Assembly (NCBI RefSeq): GCF_003577475.1
Contig: NZ_QPEP01000003.1
Coordinates: 62,001-126,000 of the forward strand
DNA: 64,000 nt
From: Salinibius halmophilus
Lineage (GTDB): Bacteria > Pseudomonadota > Gammaproteobacteria > Pseudomonadales > Natronospirillaceae
Direction: 5' to 3'
A program made the translations under genes and the position numbers. The notes under the pieces are model-generated. The model saw only the letters and a program-made list of their open reading frames with translations. It did no database searches and had not been told where the DNA came from. Shown here one piece after another: positions 17,519 to 28,715 of this stretch. Position 1 is the stretch's first letter. Each line of letters starts with the position of its first letter.

Positions 17519-18762
17519 AAATAATTAAACAAACTTAACCCGGCGACTTTGGCAAAGGTTTGTTGGCTGGCTTGCAGTACAAAGGTTTCCATTGAAAACC
17601 TGGTAATGGCCTCGGCGTAGTCGAGGTCTATCAGCTCTGAGCGCACAGCGGTGGCGCTAAGCTTGAGGTCTTCGAGGGTGTTTTTCGTGGTTTCTAGCAC
17701 GTTTAGCCTCGCCCCCACTTGGGCGCGTACTTCGGTTACACGATCTAGGCCGTTTTCTAAGTTATCTAGGCTGTTGGCAATCAAGTTGTTTAAAGCTTCC
17801 GATTGTTCAGCACTGTCGTCTAAGGTTTCTAGGCCGTGTGCCAATCGATCAACACTTGCCAATAACGGCTGTTTATTACTGGTTTCTACCACAAAGGTAT
17901 CGCCGGCGCTCGGTTCACCAATAATTTGCACTTGCAGGCCGCCAAATGGAATTTCCCTTGCTTGCGCGAATGGTACGTTTACCTGGCCATCAATTGGCTT
18001 TTTGGTGGTTTTGTTGACCACGGTATAGTTTGGTGATGGCGGGTCGATGTCTTGCGGGTTGTTAAACACAATAATGGCGTCGTCTGGGTATAGCTCACTT
18101 TGAAACTTATCCTGATCAATCACCACACCTTCCAAAATGCGCCCGTCACCGCGGTTAATTGGGTTAGCACGGGTTAAGAAGCTGGGTTCGGCGGCGGGGA
18201 CATCAACGAATAACCGTTTGCCGCTATCGCTAGTCGCTACCTTGGTCGTGGTGGCAATTTGCAGAAAGCGCTGGCCTTCATCACCATTCCACTGCACACC
18301 ACCGCCAGATAGGCGCTCGAATGGCTCGGTATTGCCAGAAAAACCAGAAAACATGTAGTCGCCGTTCGAGTCACGACTGTTCATCAGCGCGAGTATTTCG
18401 TCGGAGCGCTGGCGGATTTCGGCGGCAATAGCTTGCCGCTCGGTGATGGTTAATGAGCCGTTCCCTGCTCGGGTTGCCAATTCGCGCACCCGCATGACCG
18501 ACTCTTCAATGGCGTCTAATTTGGTTTCTTCTTGCTCTAAGCGTGAACGCGCAGCGTCGTTGTTGGTATTAAACTGGGTGCTTTGGGCAATGGTGGCATC
18601 TAGCTCTAGCACACGGCTAGCGGCCACTGGGTCGTCGGCTGGGGTCACTACTTTGCGGCCCGAGCTAATTTGCTCTTGCACCTTGTCTATGCGCGAGTTG
18701 AGTCGCTGCAGGTCACTTAACCCGCTGGAAAACACCTGATATGTCGAAACCCTATCTACCAT
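17515..18762 (-). CDS. flgL: Flagellar hook-filament junction protein FlgL (HAP3)
   Basis: 415 aa. It joins the FlgK ring to the filament. The N-terminus (RVSTYQVFSSGLSDLQRLNSR, QEQISSGRKVVTPADDPVAA) and the C-terminal helix (LIDLDYAEAITRFSMETFVLQASQQTFAKVAGLSLFNYL) are the conserved D0/D1 coiled-coil parts shared with flagellin. A roughly 200-residue exposed region lies between. Length is close to Pseudomonas FlgL. It is the last gene of flgJ-flgK-flgL, 9 bases after flgK. Its stop codon is supplied by the P1 repeat. Confidence 0.95.
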   Translation of the reverse strand: MVDRVSTYQVFSSGLSDLQRLNSRIDKVQEQISSGRKVVTPADDPVAASRVLELDATIAQSTQFNTNNDAARSRLEQEETKLDAIEESVMRVRELATRAGNGSLTITERQAIAAEIRQRSDEILALMNSRDSNGDYMFSGFSGNTEPFERLSGGGVQWNGDEGQRFLQIATTTKVATSDSGKRLFVDVPAAEPSFLTRANPINRGDGRILEGVVIDQDKFQSELYPDDAIIVFNNPQDIDPPSPNYTVVNKTTKKPIDGQVNVPFAQAREIPFGGLQVQIIGEPSAGDTFVVETSNKQPLLASVDRLAHGLETLDDSAEQSEALNNLIANSLDNLENGLDRVTEVRAQVGARLNVLETTKNTLEDLKLSATAVRSELIDLDYAEAITRFSMETFVLQASQQTFAKVAGLSLFNYL

Positions 18763-18771
18763 GGGTTACTC

Positions 18772-21700
18772 CTAGAATGATTGTAATAAGGTGTTAAACA
18801 TTTCGCGTGCCACCTTGATAACTTGCGCGTTCGCTTGGTAGGCATTTTGAAATTCAATTAACCGCGAGGCTTCTTCGTCCAAGTTCACCCCAGAGATTGC
18901 CTCACGCCGTTTCGACGCTTGTTCTAGCACCCCCTCGGCGGCTTCGGTGCTAATTTGTAGCTGTGCCGTGCGCGTACCGATGCGCTCGACCATTACGCCA
19001 TAGGCTTCGTTGAACGTAAGGCCACCATTGTTGGAAGCCAAGGTGTCCTCTAGTTGCAAACCGGCCATGGCCAAGGCATTGCGGTTGTCGTTCGATGGGT
19101 CTTCGTTCCAATCAATCGTAAAGCTGTCGCCCGGTTCAGGGCGGCCATTTAGTTGGAACTGCACGCCAAAATCGATTACTTGTGGATTCGTGTTGCGGTC
19201 AAAGCGGTTGCCATAGGGTGGCAAGGTTTCCATTGTCACATTTGGGTCTAGTTCTACATCTACTTGGCCACCAATGGTTAGCTTGGCGGAGTCGTTATTG
19301 GAGTAGCCGCCCATTTTGGTAAGCAGCCTAAATTGCAACTCACCCGTTGGAGACACTTCTATTTCGCTACGCCCCGGGCCAGTAAGCTGAGCATTAATTT
19401 GGCGCTCTACCTCATCCATCCAATCGTCGGCTGTGTCGAACTTTTGCCCCATCACCACTTCGCCGGTGGTACCGTCGGGTAGGTTAAAGTTCCATACGTA
19501 TGGGCCTTCGGTGGCGAAGTCAAAACCACGCTTATCACTTAACAAGCCTTTTAAATCACCTTGCACAATTGGCAGCTGGTAGCGCTCACCATTAGAAACC
19601 TCAAAAGTATCGCCCGGCTCGGAAACGGCTGGGTCTTCTTTATCACCGCGCATTTCAATTTGCACGTCGTCGCCTTGTGTGTCCACAATGCGCAAAGTAG
19701 AGCCGTCTGATGTTGCGTATACCCCCTGCCCTTGCAGCTCTAAGCTGTTATTAATACGGTTGGCAATAAAGTCAGCGGTAATATCACTTGGCAGTTCACG
19801 AATAACGTCATCGCCCCACTGGGTAGATTGGCTACCCACTAGGTCTTCAGTGAGGTTCACACCATTAATGGTTATTTCTAACGGGTTGGGTGGTGCATAC
19901 GGTGGGTTGCCATTTTTAAAGTTGGTCAACTCTACCGTTGTATAAGCGCGAGCGGTTACCCCATTTAACGAACTGAGTGTGGTGGCCACTTCTGATGCCG
20001 GAGCATTGGCAGGGAAGTCGATGGTGCGCTGCATCGTGCTGTCGGTTTCAGCGTCGTAAATATCAAACTTTAACCGCTCAGGGTTAAAGCCGTTGCCCGG
20101 CGTTAAGTCTGTAGCGCTAGCAAGTTGTTTAAACGGCTGAAACGGTACCTGGCCGCGCTGGCTGCGCACAAGGCTTAAGCCTTCGGTGTCGGGCAGCAAG
20201 TTGTTCGACGTGCCCGGAATATAAGGCAAGTGCTCAAGAGGCGGTGTTAACGCTTTCGGGTTTAGCGGGTCGCTATTGTCGTAGATGCTATAGCGGTTAC
20301 CAGGTTCGAACATAATCAATAGCGGCGGGTCTAGCTTGTTGTCTTGCGCTAAAAACTTGCTATTGCGGTTGAGAATTTCACCTTGATTTACTTCACCACT
20401 GCCCATGTTGCCAAATGCAGTTTGGGCTTTCACTGGCGATGCCAAGGCCAGCTCATCGGGCTGGGTAACGGCTAGCTTTACATCTTTGGCAGCAAAGCGT
20501 GTTGGCGACACCAAAAAGCGGTCACCGGCTTGGAAGGTGCCCGAGAACAACTCTATGTCCATGCCCTGAAACTCAATGGTTTCGGGGAAGTTAAACTCAA
20601 CCGAGCCATCTTTAAGAATGGTGTTACTACCTACTTCGCGAATTTGATAGTTGTACGGGCGCGGGCCGGGAAATTCTAGATAGAACTCCTTACCGGTTAA
20701 TGCACTGGTGTCGGTGATGCTTACCGACATAACGCGATCGTTTGGTGGTGCATTGGTTTGCGCCGGTTCAATGCGGCGGTTTTTCGCTTCTTGGGTGTTA
20801 AAATCTTGGAAGAAGTTCTGCCCCCACTCACCTGCAAGCGTTAAACCATTTTTGTGCGCATGGTTAATTTGGTCGGCAAAGCCAACCGCCAAGCGGCCAA
20901 GTTGCTGCATGCTTGGGTCGAGTGATTCTTTGCGAAAGTTTAATATCCCCGCTAACTGCCCACCTTGGTTAAGCGAGTCAGTTAAGAATACGGTTTCAAC
21001 GTCGGATACAAATTTAATCTCTTGGCGGTCAGGGTCAAAACGCCCATCTACCACTTCAATGCTGTTAGCGGTGTAGCGCTGCACCAAGGCTTGGCCTGTG
21101 CCCAAGAAGATATCATAAGCCCCATCAATTTCGGTGACTTCCACGCGCGTCAGCTCGTTTAGTTGGCGTACCATTTCATCACGTTTATCAAATAGGTCGT
21201 TTGGTGGCGCTGTGGTTTGGTCGCCTTGATAGGTCACAATATCTTCGTTGATCTCAGCAATACCTTCGGCCAGCGCATTTATGTTGGCAGAAATCGCGCG
21301 CATTTGGCCGTTTAGGGTATCGTTTTGCTCTTCAAAGCGGCTTTGAATTAGGTGAAAGCGCTCTACCAAGCCACCGGCTTCGGCAATGAGCACCTCACGA
21401 ACCGGCACATTAGACGGGTTACTCGCAGCGTTTTGAATGGCGCTGAAGAACTTATCCATCGACGGCGCTAAGCCGGTGCGCTCATCGGCTAACAAGCGGT
21501 TGATTTGCTCAATATTAGAGCGATTGGCATCCATATCATGAAATACGGCGGTATCGCTGCGCACTTGCTCGGTTAGAAACTGGTCGTGTAGGCGGCGAAC
21601 ACCTTCCAAGTTGGCACCATTGCCCACATAACCAAATCCTTTGTACTGTGCCAAGTTCGTGCCGATGACGACCTCTTGGCGTGAATAGCCGGGGGTTGAA

Positions 21701-21786
21701 GCGTTGGCAATGTTATGGCCAGTTGTAGATAGTGCAGTTTTAAACGCACTAAGGCCAGATATGGCAGTGTTTAGAGCATTCGGCAT
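18772..21786 (-). CDS. flgK: Flagellar hook-associated protein FlgK (HAP1), oversized
   Basis: 1004 aa. The N-terminal ALNTAISGLSAFKTALSTTGHNIANASTPGYSRQ is the rod/hook-family signature, followed by the long FlgK helical D1 region to about residue 200. The C-terminal LIEFQNAYQANAQVIKVAREMFNTLLQSF is the conserved closing helix. Common FlgK are about 550-690 aa, so some 300 or more residues are added in the central exposed region, which is rich in Pro, Asn, Asp and Gly. FlgK forms the first junction ring above the hook. Starts 3 bases after the flgJ stop, so it is co-transcribed. The size parallels the giant flagellin at the left edge. Confidence 0.95.
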   Translation of the reverse strand: MPNALNTAISGLSAFKTALSTTGHNIANASTPGYSRQEVVIGTNLAQYKGFGYVGNGANLEGVRRLHDQFLTEQVRSDTAVFHDMDANRSNIEQINRLLADERTGLAPSMDKFFSAIQNAASNPSNVPVREVLIAEAGGLVERFHLIQSRFEEQNDTLNGQMRAISANINALAEGIAEINEDIVTYQGDQTTAPPNDLFDKRDEMVRQLNELTRVEVTEIDGAYDIFLGTGQALVQRYTANSIEVVDGRFDPDRQEIKFVSDVETVFLTDSLNQGGQLAGILNFRKESLDPSMQQLGRLAVGFADQINHAHKNGLTLAGEWGQNFFQDFNTQEAKNRRIEPAQTNAPPNDRVMSVSITDTSALTGKEFYLEFPGPRPYNYQIREVGSNTILKDGSVEFNFPETIEFQGMDIELFSGTFQAGDRFLVSPTRFAAKDVKLAVTQPDELALASPVKAQTAFGNMGSGEVNQGEILNRNSKFLAQDNKLDPPLLIMFEPGNRYSIYDNSDPLNPKALTPPLEHLPYIPGTSNNLLPDTEGLSLVRSQRGQVPFQPFKQLASATDLTPGNGFNPERLKFDIYDAETDSTMQRTIDFPANAPASEVATTLSSLNGVTARAYTTVELTNFKNGNPPYAPPNPLEITINGVNLTEDLVGSQSTQWGDDVIRELPSDITADFIANRINNSLELQGQGVYATSDGSTLRIVDTQGDDVQIEMRGDKEDPAVSEPGDTFEVSNGERYQLPIVQGDLKGLLSDKRGFDFATEGPYVWNFNLPDGTTGEVVMGQKFDTADDWMDEVERQINAQLTGPGRSEIEVSPTGELQFRLLTKMGGYSNNDSAKLTIGGQVDVELDPNVTMETLPPYGNRFDRNTNPQVIDFGVQFQLNGRPEPGDSFTIDWNEDPSNDNRNALAMAGLQLEDTLASNNGGLTFNEAYGVMVERIGTRTAQLQISTEAAEGVLEQASKRREAISGVNLDEEASRLIEFQNAYQANAQVIKVAREMFNTLLQSF

Positions 21787-21789
21787 GGC

Positions 21790-22770
21790 TTAGCCCTCCG
21801 CCATTGCCACTTGCAAGCGGCTGCTTTCAGCAAGTGAGATAATTTTTTGGGCGTAATTTGGGTCGGTGGCATAACCGGCTTGCTGCAAGCCTTCAACATA
21901 ACCACGGCTGTTTCCTGCTTGCGCTTGCGCAATGGCAGGCTGGTAGCGAGGGTGACCGTTAACGAAGTCGACGTAGTCGTTGAGTGACTCGTCGTAGCTG
22001 TTGTAAGCGCGGAACAGGTCTTTCATATCTAAGCGCACACCATCACGATATTCGTGTGTCATGGTTTCGGCACTGTTGCCTTGCCAGTCGCGATGCGCCT
22101 TAATGCCAAACAAGTTGTGGCTGTTGTTGCCCGCGCTATCGCGAATCACTTTTTGCCCCCAGCCGGTTTCTAAGGCGGCTTGGGCAATAAGGTATTTAGG
22201 GTCGATGCCTAGTTTTTCGGCGGCCTGCTCTGCGCCTGCGCGAATTTTATTAACGAAGTTGGCGATTTTTTCTGCCACTGGGTCCGTTTGACTGCCGTCT
22301 AGTTTGCTAGTGATTGGGTGAGCGTTTACTTCTTGGTAAATACTTTGCACGGGTTCGGCACTGCCCGGTTGGCGTGGCGTGCTGTCAAAGCGTGGCGGTA
22401 AAATGGTGCGATTGCTTTCATCAAGCGGCAATACTTGCGGTGATTTATTGCCGTTGCCAATTACTTGGTCGTGTAGTTGGTCGTATAACTGATCGGCGAG
22501 CCCCAAACCACCATCAGCCGACATAGACAGCGCCATTTGTTCGTCGCTCATTTGCCGCCAAGTTTGGTAGGCATGGCTATTGAACATGCTGTCGTCGTTG
22601 AGCAGTTTCTCGGTTTCGCGCGCTGTTTTGAGCATCATTTGGATGAACATCGACTCAAACTGCTGAGCTACCGTGCGTAATGCAGCCGAATCATCGGTAC
22701 GCGCTTGCTGGCGTAGCGAGTCGAGTCCGCTCATGTCGGTATATACAAAGCTGGCATCTACTTGAGTCAT
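21790..22770 (-). CDS. flgJ: Flagellar rod cap / peptidoglycan hydrolase FlgJ
   Basis: 326 aa two-domain FlgJ. The N-terminal rod-capping domain includes LRTVAQQFESMFIQMMLKTAR and LADQLYDQL. A linker of about 60 residues leads to a C-terminal beta-N-acetylglucosaminidase domain from about residue 175, with LIAQAALETGWGQKV (catalytic Glu), NLFGIKA and YQPAIAQAQ. It locally opens peptidoglycan for the rod. First gene of the flgJKL operon, with its own sigma54 promoter 37 bases upstream. In most genomes flgJ follows flgI; here flgI is absent and gspD lies upstream. Confidence 0.95.
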   Translation of the reverse strand: MTQVDASFVYTDMSGLDSLRQQARTDDSAALRTVAQQFESMFIQMMLKTARETEKLLNDDSMFNSHAYQTWRQMSDEQMALSMSADGGLGLADQLYDQLHDQVIGNGNKSPQVLPLDESNRTILPPRFDSTPRQPGSAEPVQSIYQEVNAHPITSKLDGSQTDPVAEKIANFVNKIRAGAEQAAEKLGIDPKYLIAQAALETGWGQKVIRDSAGNNSHNLFGIKAHRDWQGNSAETMTHEYRDGVRLDMKDLFRAYNSYDESLNDYVDFVNGHPRYQPAIAQAQAGNSRGYVEGLQQAGYATDPNYAQKIISLAESSRLQVAMAEG

Positions 22771-22806
22771 GCGTGCTCCAATTAAAGTTTGGCTCTAATT
22801 AGGAGA

Positions 22807-22824
22807 ATGCAATAAGTGTGCCGG
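22807..22824 (-). promoter_or_regulatory. Sigma54 promoter of the flgJKL operon
   Basis: The minus strand reads CCGGCACACTTATTGCAT: GGCAC at -24, TTGCA at -12, GG-N10-GC spacing exact. The predicted start is near 22797, with a leader of about 27 bases to flgJ. Supports flgJKL being an independent class of flagellar operon here. Confidence 0.85.
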
Positions 22825-22833
22825 AGTTAAGAA

Positions 22834-22945
22834 GCGTCACCCCCGAGTGCTTTTATCGGGGGTCCAGTTGACGGATGTGTGATCCCTAGGTGACTAGATT
22901 CCCGCCTTCGCGGGAATGACTGGGTGTATCGCGGGAATGACTGAA
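22834..22945. repeat. Short palindromic repeats (families P2 and P3) between gspD and flgJ
   Basis: P3 copy at 22834-22866 (GTCACCCCCGAGTGCTTTTATCGGGGG, a hairpin). P2 copy at 22897-22920 (GATTCCCGCCTTCGCGGGAATGAC, a hairpin). A half P2 copy follows at 22928-22940. The same families recur at 26753-27010 and 54435-54600. Confidence 0.8.
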
Positions 22946-22953
22946 TGAATCAA

Positions 22954-24852
22954 TTATTCAAACAATCCTTCGGCGCTGTCGATGTCGCCGATGCGAAAAT
23001 CAATTGAGCGAACACGGTCTAGCTGACTGTTGCTGATTTCCGGCATGTTGTTTTCTACGATGGTTGGGCGAATAAACAACATTAGGTTGGTTTTGCGCGA
23101 CTCTTCATAGGTTGAGCGGAACAAGGCACCAATCACTGGCAGGTCACCCAATACCGGAACTTTTACCACGCCCGTGCTGCTGGCTTCACGAATCAAGCCT
23201 CCCAGTGGTGCGACCAAGCCGTCTTTTACGAATACGGTGTTGGTAATCGCTCGTTTTGATGTGGTCACGCCACCTGAGGTCGCCGTACCTTTTGAGTCTT
23301 CCACGGTTAGGTTTACTTCTAAGCGCACGGTGCCATCATTCTGGATTTGTGGTTTTACCTTCAGCTCAGTACCAATATCTTTCTGCTCAAAAGTGGTAAA
23401 CGGGTTGTCGTTGTCACCATCAGTACGCGTTGGTACAGGTACGGTTTCACCAACCGACAGCACAGCTTCCATATTGTTCACTGTCATCGTACTTGGCGTC
23501 GACAATAGGTTGCTGCTGGTTTCCGAGGCCAACGCCTGCAGGAAGGTGCCCCACACGCCAATTTGATCACCATCAAATGACAGCTCGCCACCTACAACAC
23601 CTGAAATACCAGATGGAATCACTTCCGTTGCACTCAAAGGGTTTGTACCAATAGCATTAACAAGCGGCGCAATGCCTACCTGACCACTTTGCGATACTTG
23701 CTGAACCAAAGCCGGCACCGAGATACCACCCGATACATCCGTTGGAATCATCCCCCACTGCACACCCAAGCGGTTGTCGTCGCTAATAGTGAACTCAACA
23801 ATGGCAGCTTCAATCATTACCTGTGAGCGTTTAATGTCTAACTGATTAATAATGCTGCGCACTTCTTCAATAACCGCCGGCTCACCGCGCACAATTAAAG
23901 CGTTCAAGTCGGTGTCTGCCAGAATGGTTACGTCACTTACCGTTGGCGCACCATCAGCAGCGTTTTCTTCTGCTACCTGTCCGGCAATGCCACTAAGTGT
24001 TTCGGCCATGGCTTCGGCGTTGGCATGATTAAGGAAAATCACCTGAGAAGAAGACAAGCTAGGCGCTGGTTTGTCTAGCTCGGCAATCATTTCTTTTACT
24101 CGTTCGATGGCAGTGGTTTCGCCTTTTAGGATAATACGGTTGCCACGCTCATCGGCTACCAAGCGGATGTTGCCAACCCCCTGGCGTGTACCTGTTTGAA
24201 CTTCTTCAGGGTTTAGCTGCTCTAGAAGCTGGATAACATTACCAACCCAGGCTTCTTTTAACTCAACCACGGCAATTTCTTGGTCACCGGTGAGGTCAAT
24301 GGCTTCAATAATTTCAACCAAGCGGTCTACGTTGTCTCTGTGATCATGAATAATTAGCGAGTTTGTGTTTTGAATCACCGATAAGTGACCATAGCGCGCA
24401 ACAAATGGGCGCAGCACCGCCACTAGTTCATTGGCGGCGGTGTTCTTAATTTCAACAATGCGCGTGACCACTTCACCACGGGGGCCGTCATCTAGGCCAA
24501 TACCACGGTTATCCTCTACGGCGCTGTCGAGCATTTTGGCATCGGCCGACACGGTAATGCGGGTAATGCCATTGCCGTCATCAATGGCAGTGAAGCCGTT
24601 GATTTGCAACACAGCAAGAAACATTTCGTAAATTTCGTCAGGCGTTTTCATTTCGTCTGACAAAATGGTCGCGCGACCATTAACTTTTTGATCAACAATA
24701 AAAGTTTTACCGGTAATCTCTCGAACCTGATCGATCAAAACACGGATCTCTTGGTCACGGAATGTCCAGTTATAAGTTGGTTCTTCTGCCTTCGCCAGCG
24801 CAGGAAAACTGACGCTAACCATTACAGCCAGTGCGATTAAAATTCGTTTCAC
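22954..24852 (-). CDS. gspD: Type II secretion system secretin GspD
   Basis: 632 aa. Forms the multimeric outer-membrane channel of the type II pathway. A signal peptide (MKRILIALAVMVSVSFPALAKA) is followed by the N0 domain (YNWTFRDQEIRVLIDQVREITGKTFIVD) and N1-N3 repeats with VVTRIVEIKNTAANELVAVLRP, IHDHRDNVDRLVEIIEAID and VIFLNHANAEAMAETL. The secretin core carries LLSTPSTMTVNNMEAVLSVGETVPV and VPVLGDLPVIGALFRS. Third gene after gspN-gspC, 13 bases after gspC. The remaining gsp genes are not in the window. Confidence 0.95.
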   Translation of the reverse strand: MKRILIALAVMVSVSFPALAKAEEPTYNWTFRDQEIRVLIDQVREITGKTFIVDQKVNGRATILSDEMKTPDEIYEMFLAVLQINGFTAIDDGNGITRITVSADAKMLDSAVEDNRGIGLDDGPRGEVVTRIVEIKNTAANELVAVLRPFVARYGHLSVIQNTNSLIIHDHRDNVDRLVEIIEAIDLTGDQEIAVVELKEAWVGNVIQLLEQLNPEEVQTGTRQGVGNIRLVADERGNRIILKGETTAIERVKEMIAELDKPAPSLSSSQVIFLNHANAEAMAETLSGIAGQVAEENAADGAPTVSDVTILADTDLNALIVRGEPAVIEEVRSIINQLDIKRSQVMIEAAIVEFTISDDNRLGVQWGMIPTDVSGGISVPALVQQVSQSGQVGIAPLVNAIGTNPLSATEVIPSGISGVVGGELSFDGDQIGVWGTFLQALASETSSNLLSTPSTMTVNNMEAVLSVGETVPVPTRTDGDNDNPFTTFEQKDIGTELKVKPQIQNDGTVRLEVNLTVEDSKGTATSGGVTTSKRAITNTVFVKDGLVAPLGGLIREASSTGVVKVPVLGDLPVIGALFRSTYEESRKTNLMLFIRPTIVENNMPEISNSQLDRVRSIDFRIGDIDSAEGLFE

Positions 24853-24865
24853 GCGTTATCTCCCA

Positions 24866-25873
24866 TTAAAACAGCGAAGGAATTCGATACTTTATTATAA
24901 CATTTCGGCCATCGCGGATAACATCCACCTGCAGTGAAGTCTTGGCCATAACAGATTGCAAGCGACGGGCATCAATTGCTGGGTCACCAACGGGTACACC
25001 ATCAACCGCGACTACTACATCACCAGGGCGCAGCGATGCGGCCATCAGTAAACGAGCATTGCCCGTTACCATGTAGCCGTTGTCTACCACACGCAAACCA
25101 TAGCGCGCTAGCACTCGCTCTGGGTCTTGCTGGGCACCCTGTATAATGCTTTGCGCCATGTTTCGGGCTTCTTCTGTTGTCGAAGGTGCACCCGGTGGGA
25201 TGGCATCTGCAGACGGGCCACGATTAGAACTCACGGCATTCTGACTACCGCGCTGAGTACTGCGGTTAGTGAAAGTAGTTGTCGTACCAGTAGATTCGTT
25301 CACCCGGTAAACCGGTGCCTGCCCCACTGAAACCGACGCCATACCAGTGTTTGACGTTTGAGTTAACCCTGTGCCATCGCCAATCAACTGTTCGTCGTTA
25401 AAGGCTAATGTCTCTTCTGTGCCATTGCGATCAAAAATCACTCCACCAGGGTAAATCGATTTAATCGTCGCTTGCCCATAAACAGTGTCACCAACGCGGA
25501 ACAACTCACCACGCTGACCAGCGGATCTAGCGATACTCGCCGTACCTGTGCCGTTAGGGCCAGCCATTACACCTTGCAACTCAAAGGTCAGTGGTGTGCG
25601 AGGCGGTGGTGGCGCTGGTGTTGGAACGGGTGTTGGTTGTGGCGCTTGTGGCGCTCGGTACTCACCAAACAGATTGGCTTGCGCTACTTCAAGGGCTTGC
25701 ATAGCAACCGACGCACCAGAAGATAGCTGCTCTGGTTGCACGGCTGGTACAACAATTTCTCGTTCGGTTGTCGCTGCTGTCCAAATGATTTGCGACACCA
25801 CATAACCCGCCAACGTCACGCAGACAAAAACGGCGAGCGAGAGTCCAAACTTACTTGCTTTGATTGCGTTCAT
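24866..25873 (-). CDS. gspC: Type II secretion system protein GspC
   Basis: 335 aa inner-membrane protein linking the secretin to the inner platform. One N-terminal transmembrane helix (residues ~10-32, FGLSLAVFVCVTLAGYVV), a proline-rich linker (PQPTPVPTPAPPPP), and the periplasmic HR domain (LTFELQGVMAG...ASIARSAGQRGELFRVGDTV). A C-terminal PDZ domain from about residue 245 includes RYGLRVVDNGYMVTGN, SLRPGDVVVAVDGVPV. Starts directly after the gspN stop, so it is translationally coupled. Confidence 0.92.
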   Translation of the reverse strand: MNAIKASKFGLSLAVFVCVTLAGYVVSQIIWTAATTEREIVVPAVQPEQLSSGASVAMQALEVAQANLFGEYRAPQAPQPTPVPTPAPPPPRTPLTFELQGVMAGPNGTGTASIARSAGQRGELFRVGDTVYGQATIKSIYPGGVIFDRNGTEETLAFNDEQLIGDGTGLTQTSNTGMASVSVGQAPVYRVNESTGTTTTFTNRSTQRGSQNAVSSNRGPSADAIPPGAPSTTEEARNMAQSIIQGAQQDPERVLARYGLRVVDNGYMVTGNARLLMAASLRPGDVVVAVDGVPVGDPAIDARRLQSVMAKTSLQVDVIRDGRNVIIKYRIPSLF

Positions 25874-26620
25874 TTACATCCCCAACGCAGGCATCGCGAT
25901 TTGATTTTCAATATATATATCAGCAGGATTGCCTGAACCCATGCCAAATAAACTAGGTAGCGCATTATATACTTTGTATTGTGCCAACCCTTCCGCTACT
26001 TCAGCATCACCAAGTAGTAGGCCGTCTTGAGTGAGCAGTCGCGCATTAATGCGGCGATCGTCACTGGCTTCGATCAGAGCGATCATTGGCGGCACGTTAA
26101 CGTTTACGTCGCTGAAAAGATTATAGGTTGCTAAACCACCATCATAGCTGATGGTGCCTTCTGCAAATGTGAGCTGGCCGTTGTTTATATGAGCACTAAC
26201 GCCTGCAAGGTCGATCTCACCCGGAGCGTCTAGGTAGATGCCGCCTAGGTAGGGCTCAATCTGATTTAATAGCCAACCGGCCTTCACGGCACCGGTTAAG
26301 TTGTTGAGTTGGGTGGATAACGGAGCGAGTGAGCCAACTAGCTCACCACTTTCAGTATTACCAACCGTTAACTGCCATGAAAGTGGGAACTGATATTGCC
26401 ATTCGGCATCCAATGCTACTTGATTCACTGATACTGCACCCTTGCCTTGCCAAATGGTTCCCTGCGCTTGTTGTAATGGCACAGGCATACCCAATTGGCG
26501 CTCAGCAATGGATGCGATCACCGATACTGGCGCCCAAATGACCAGCGACAGTATCAAGCTAACGACAAAAACCGCTACAGACGCTCGCAAACCCATAATA
26601 TTGTCATTCTTCCTATTCAT
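25874..26620 (-). CDS. gspN: Type II secretion system protein GspN
   Basis: 248 aa bitopic membrane protein: one N-terminal transmembrane segment (LRASVAVFVVSLILSLVIWAP) and a periplasmic domain with AQGTIWQGKG, a motif typical of GspN. Its role in secretion is accessory. Here it leads a gspN-gspC-gspD operon, whereas gspN usually ends the long gspC-N operon. ATGs at codons 1 and 9 are both possible starts. Confidence 0.85.
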   Translation of the reverse strand: MNRKNDNIMGLRASVAVFVVSLILSLVIWAPVSVIASIAERQLGMPVPLQQAQGTIWQGKGAVSVNQVALDAEWQYQFPLSWQLTVGNTESGELVGSLAPLSTQLNNLTGAVKAGWLLNQIEPYLGGIYLDAPGEIDLAGVSAHINNGQLTFAEGTISYDGGLATYNLFSDVNVNVPPMIALIEASDDRRINARLLTQDGLLLGDAEVAEGLAQYKVYNALPSLFGMGSGNPADIYIENQIAMPALGM

Positions 26621-26752
26621 TTAGCCGAACATGTAACCACAAAAGCAAAACAATTTGAAACGCCTATCAGTGCTTTTGCGATATTTGCCTCAGTTCGCTT
26701 GCGGCTGGGGTTCAGGTTAGCTGATATCGAAGGTATGGGAAACAAACCCATT

Positions 26753-27010
26753 CGTCACACCCGAGTGCTTTTGTCAGGTGGCTAGTTTGCTAACCTATTC
26801 GTCACACCCGAGCGCTTTTATCGGGTGTCTAGTTTGCTGTTTTTAAACGTGGTGGCTAGATTCCCGCCTGCGCGGGAATGACTGTTGCCCGGCCAAAAAC
26901 GCAAAAACCCTCAATGCAGAGCATTGAGGGTTTTAGAGAGTTGATTGCTTTATGTTGACTTGCTGGCCTCGAATGTTGGCAAACTAGATTCCCGCCTGCG
27001 CGGGAATGAC
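26753..27010. repeat. Cluster of P2 and P3 palindromic repeats between gspN and groEL
   Basis: Two P3 copies in tandem (26753-26790 and 26800-26838; CGTCACACCCGAG..CTTTT...GGTG.CTAGTTTGCT) and two P2 copies (26859-26882 and 26987-27010; GATTCCCGCCTGCGCGGGAATGAC) flank the groEL terminator. The stretch 26621-27043 holds no gene that I can support. Confidence 0.8.
26901..26934 (-). terminator. Rho-independent terminator after groEL
   Basis: AAAACCCTCAATGC-aga-GCATTGAGGGTTTT is a perfect 14-bp stem with a 3-base loop, and the minus strand continues with a T run. It lies about 110 bases past groEL, with a P2 repeat between. Confidence 0.75.
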
Positions 27011-27043
27011 GGGATCAGCAAGCTTTTAAGCAATCTAGGCGGA

Positions 27044-28696
<1,653 letters not shown>

Positions 28697-28715
28697 TCAA
28701 TCAAGTAAACGTAAA

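Noticed and set aside
22834-27010. Repeated 24-base units considered as a CRISPR array
   Set aside because: Copies are palindromic, irregularly spaced, inverted relative to one another and have no uniform spacers or cas genes.
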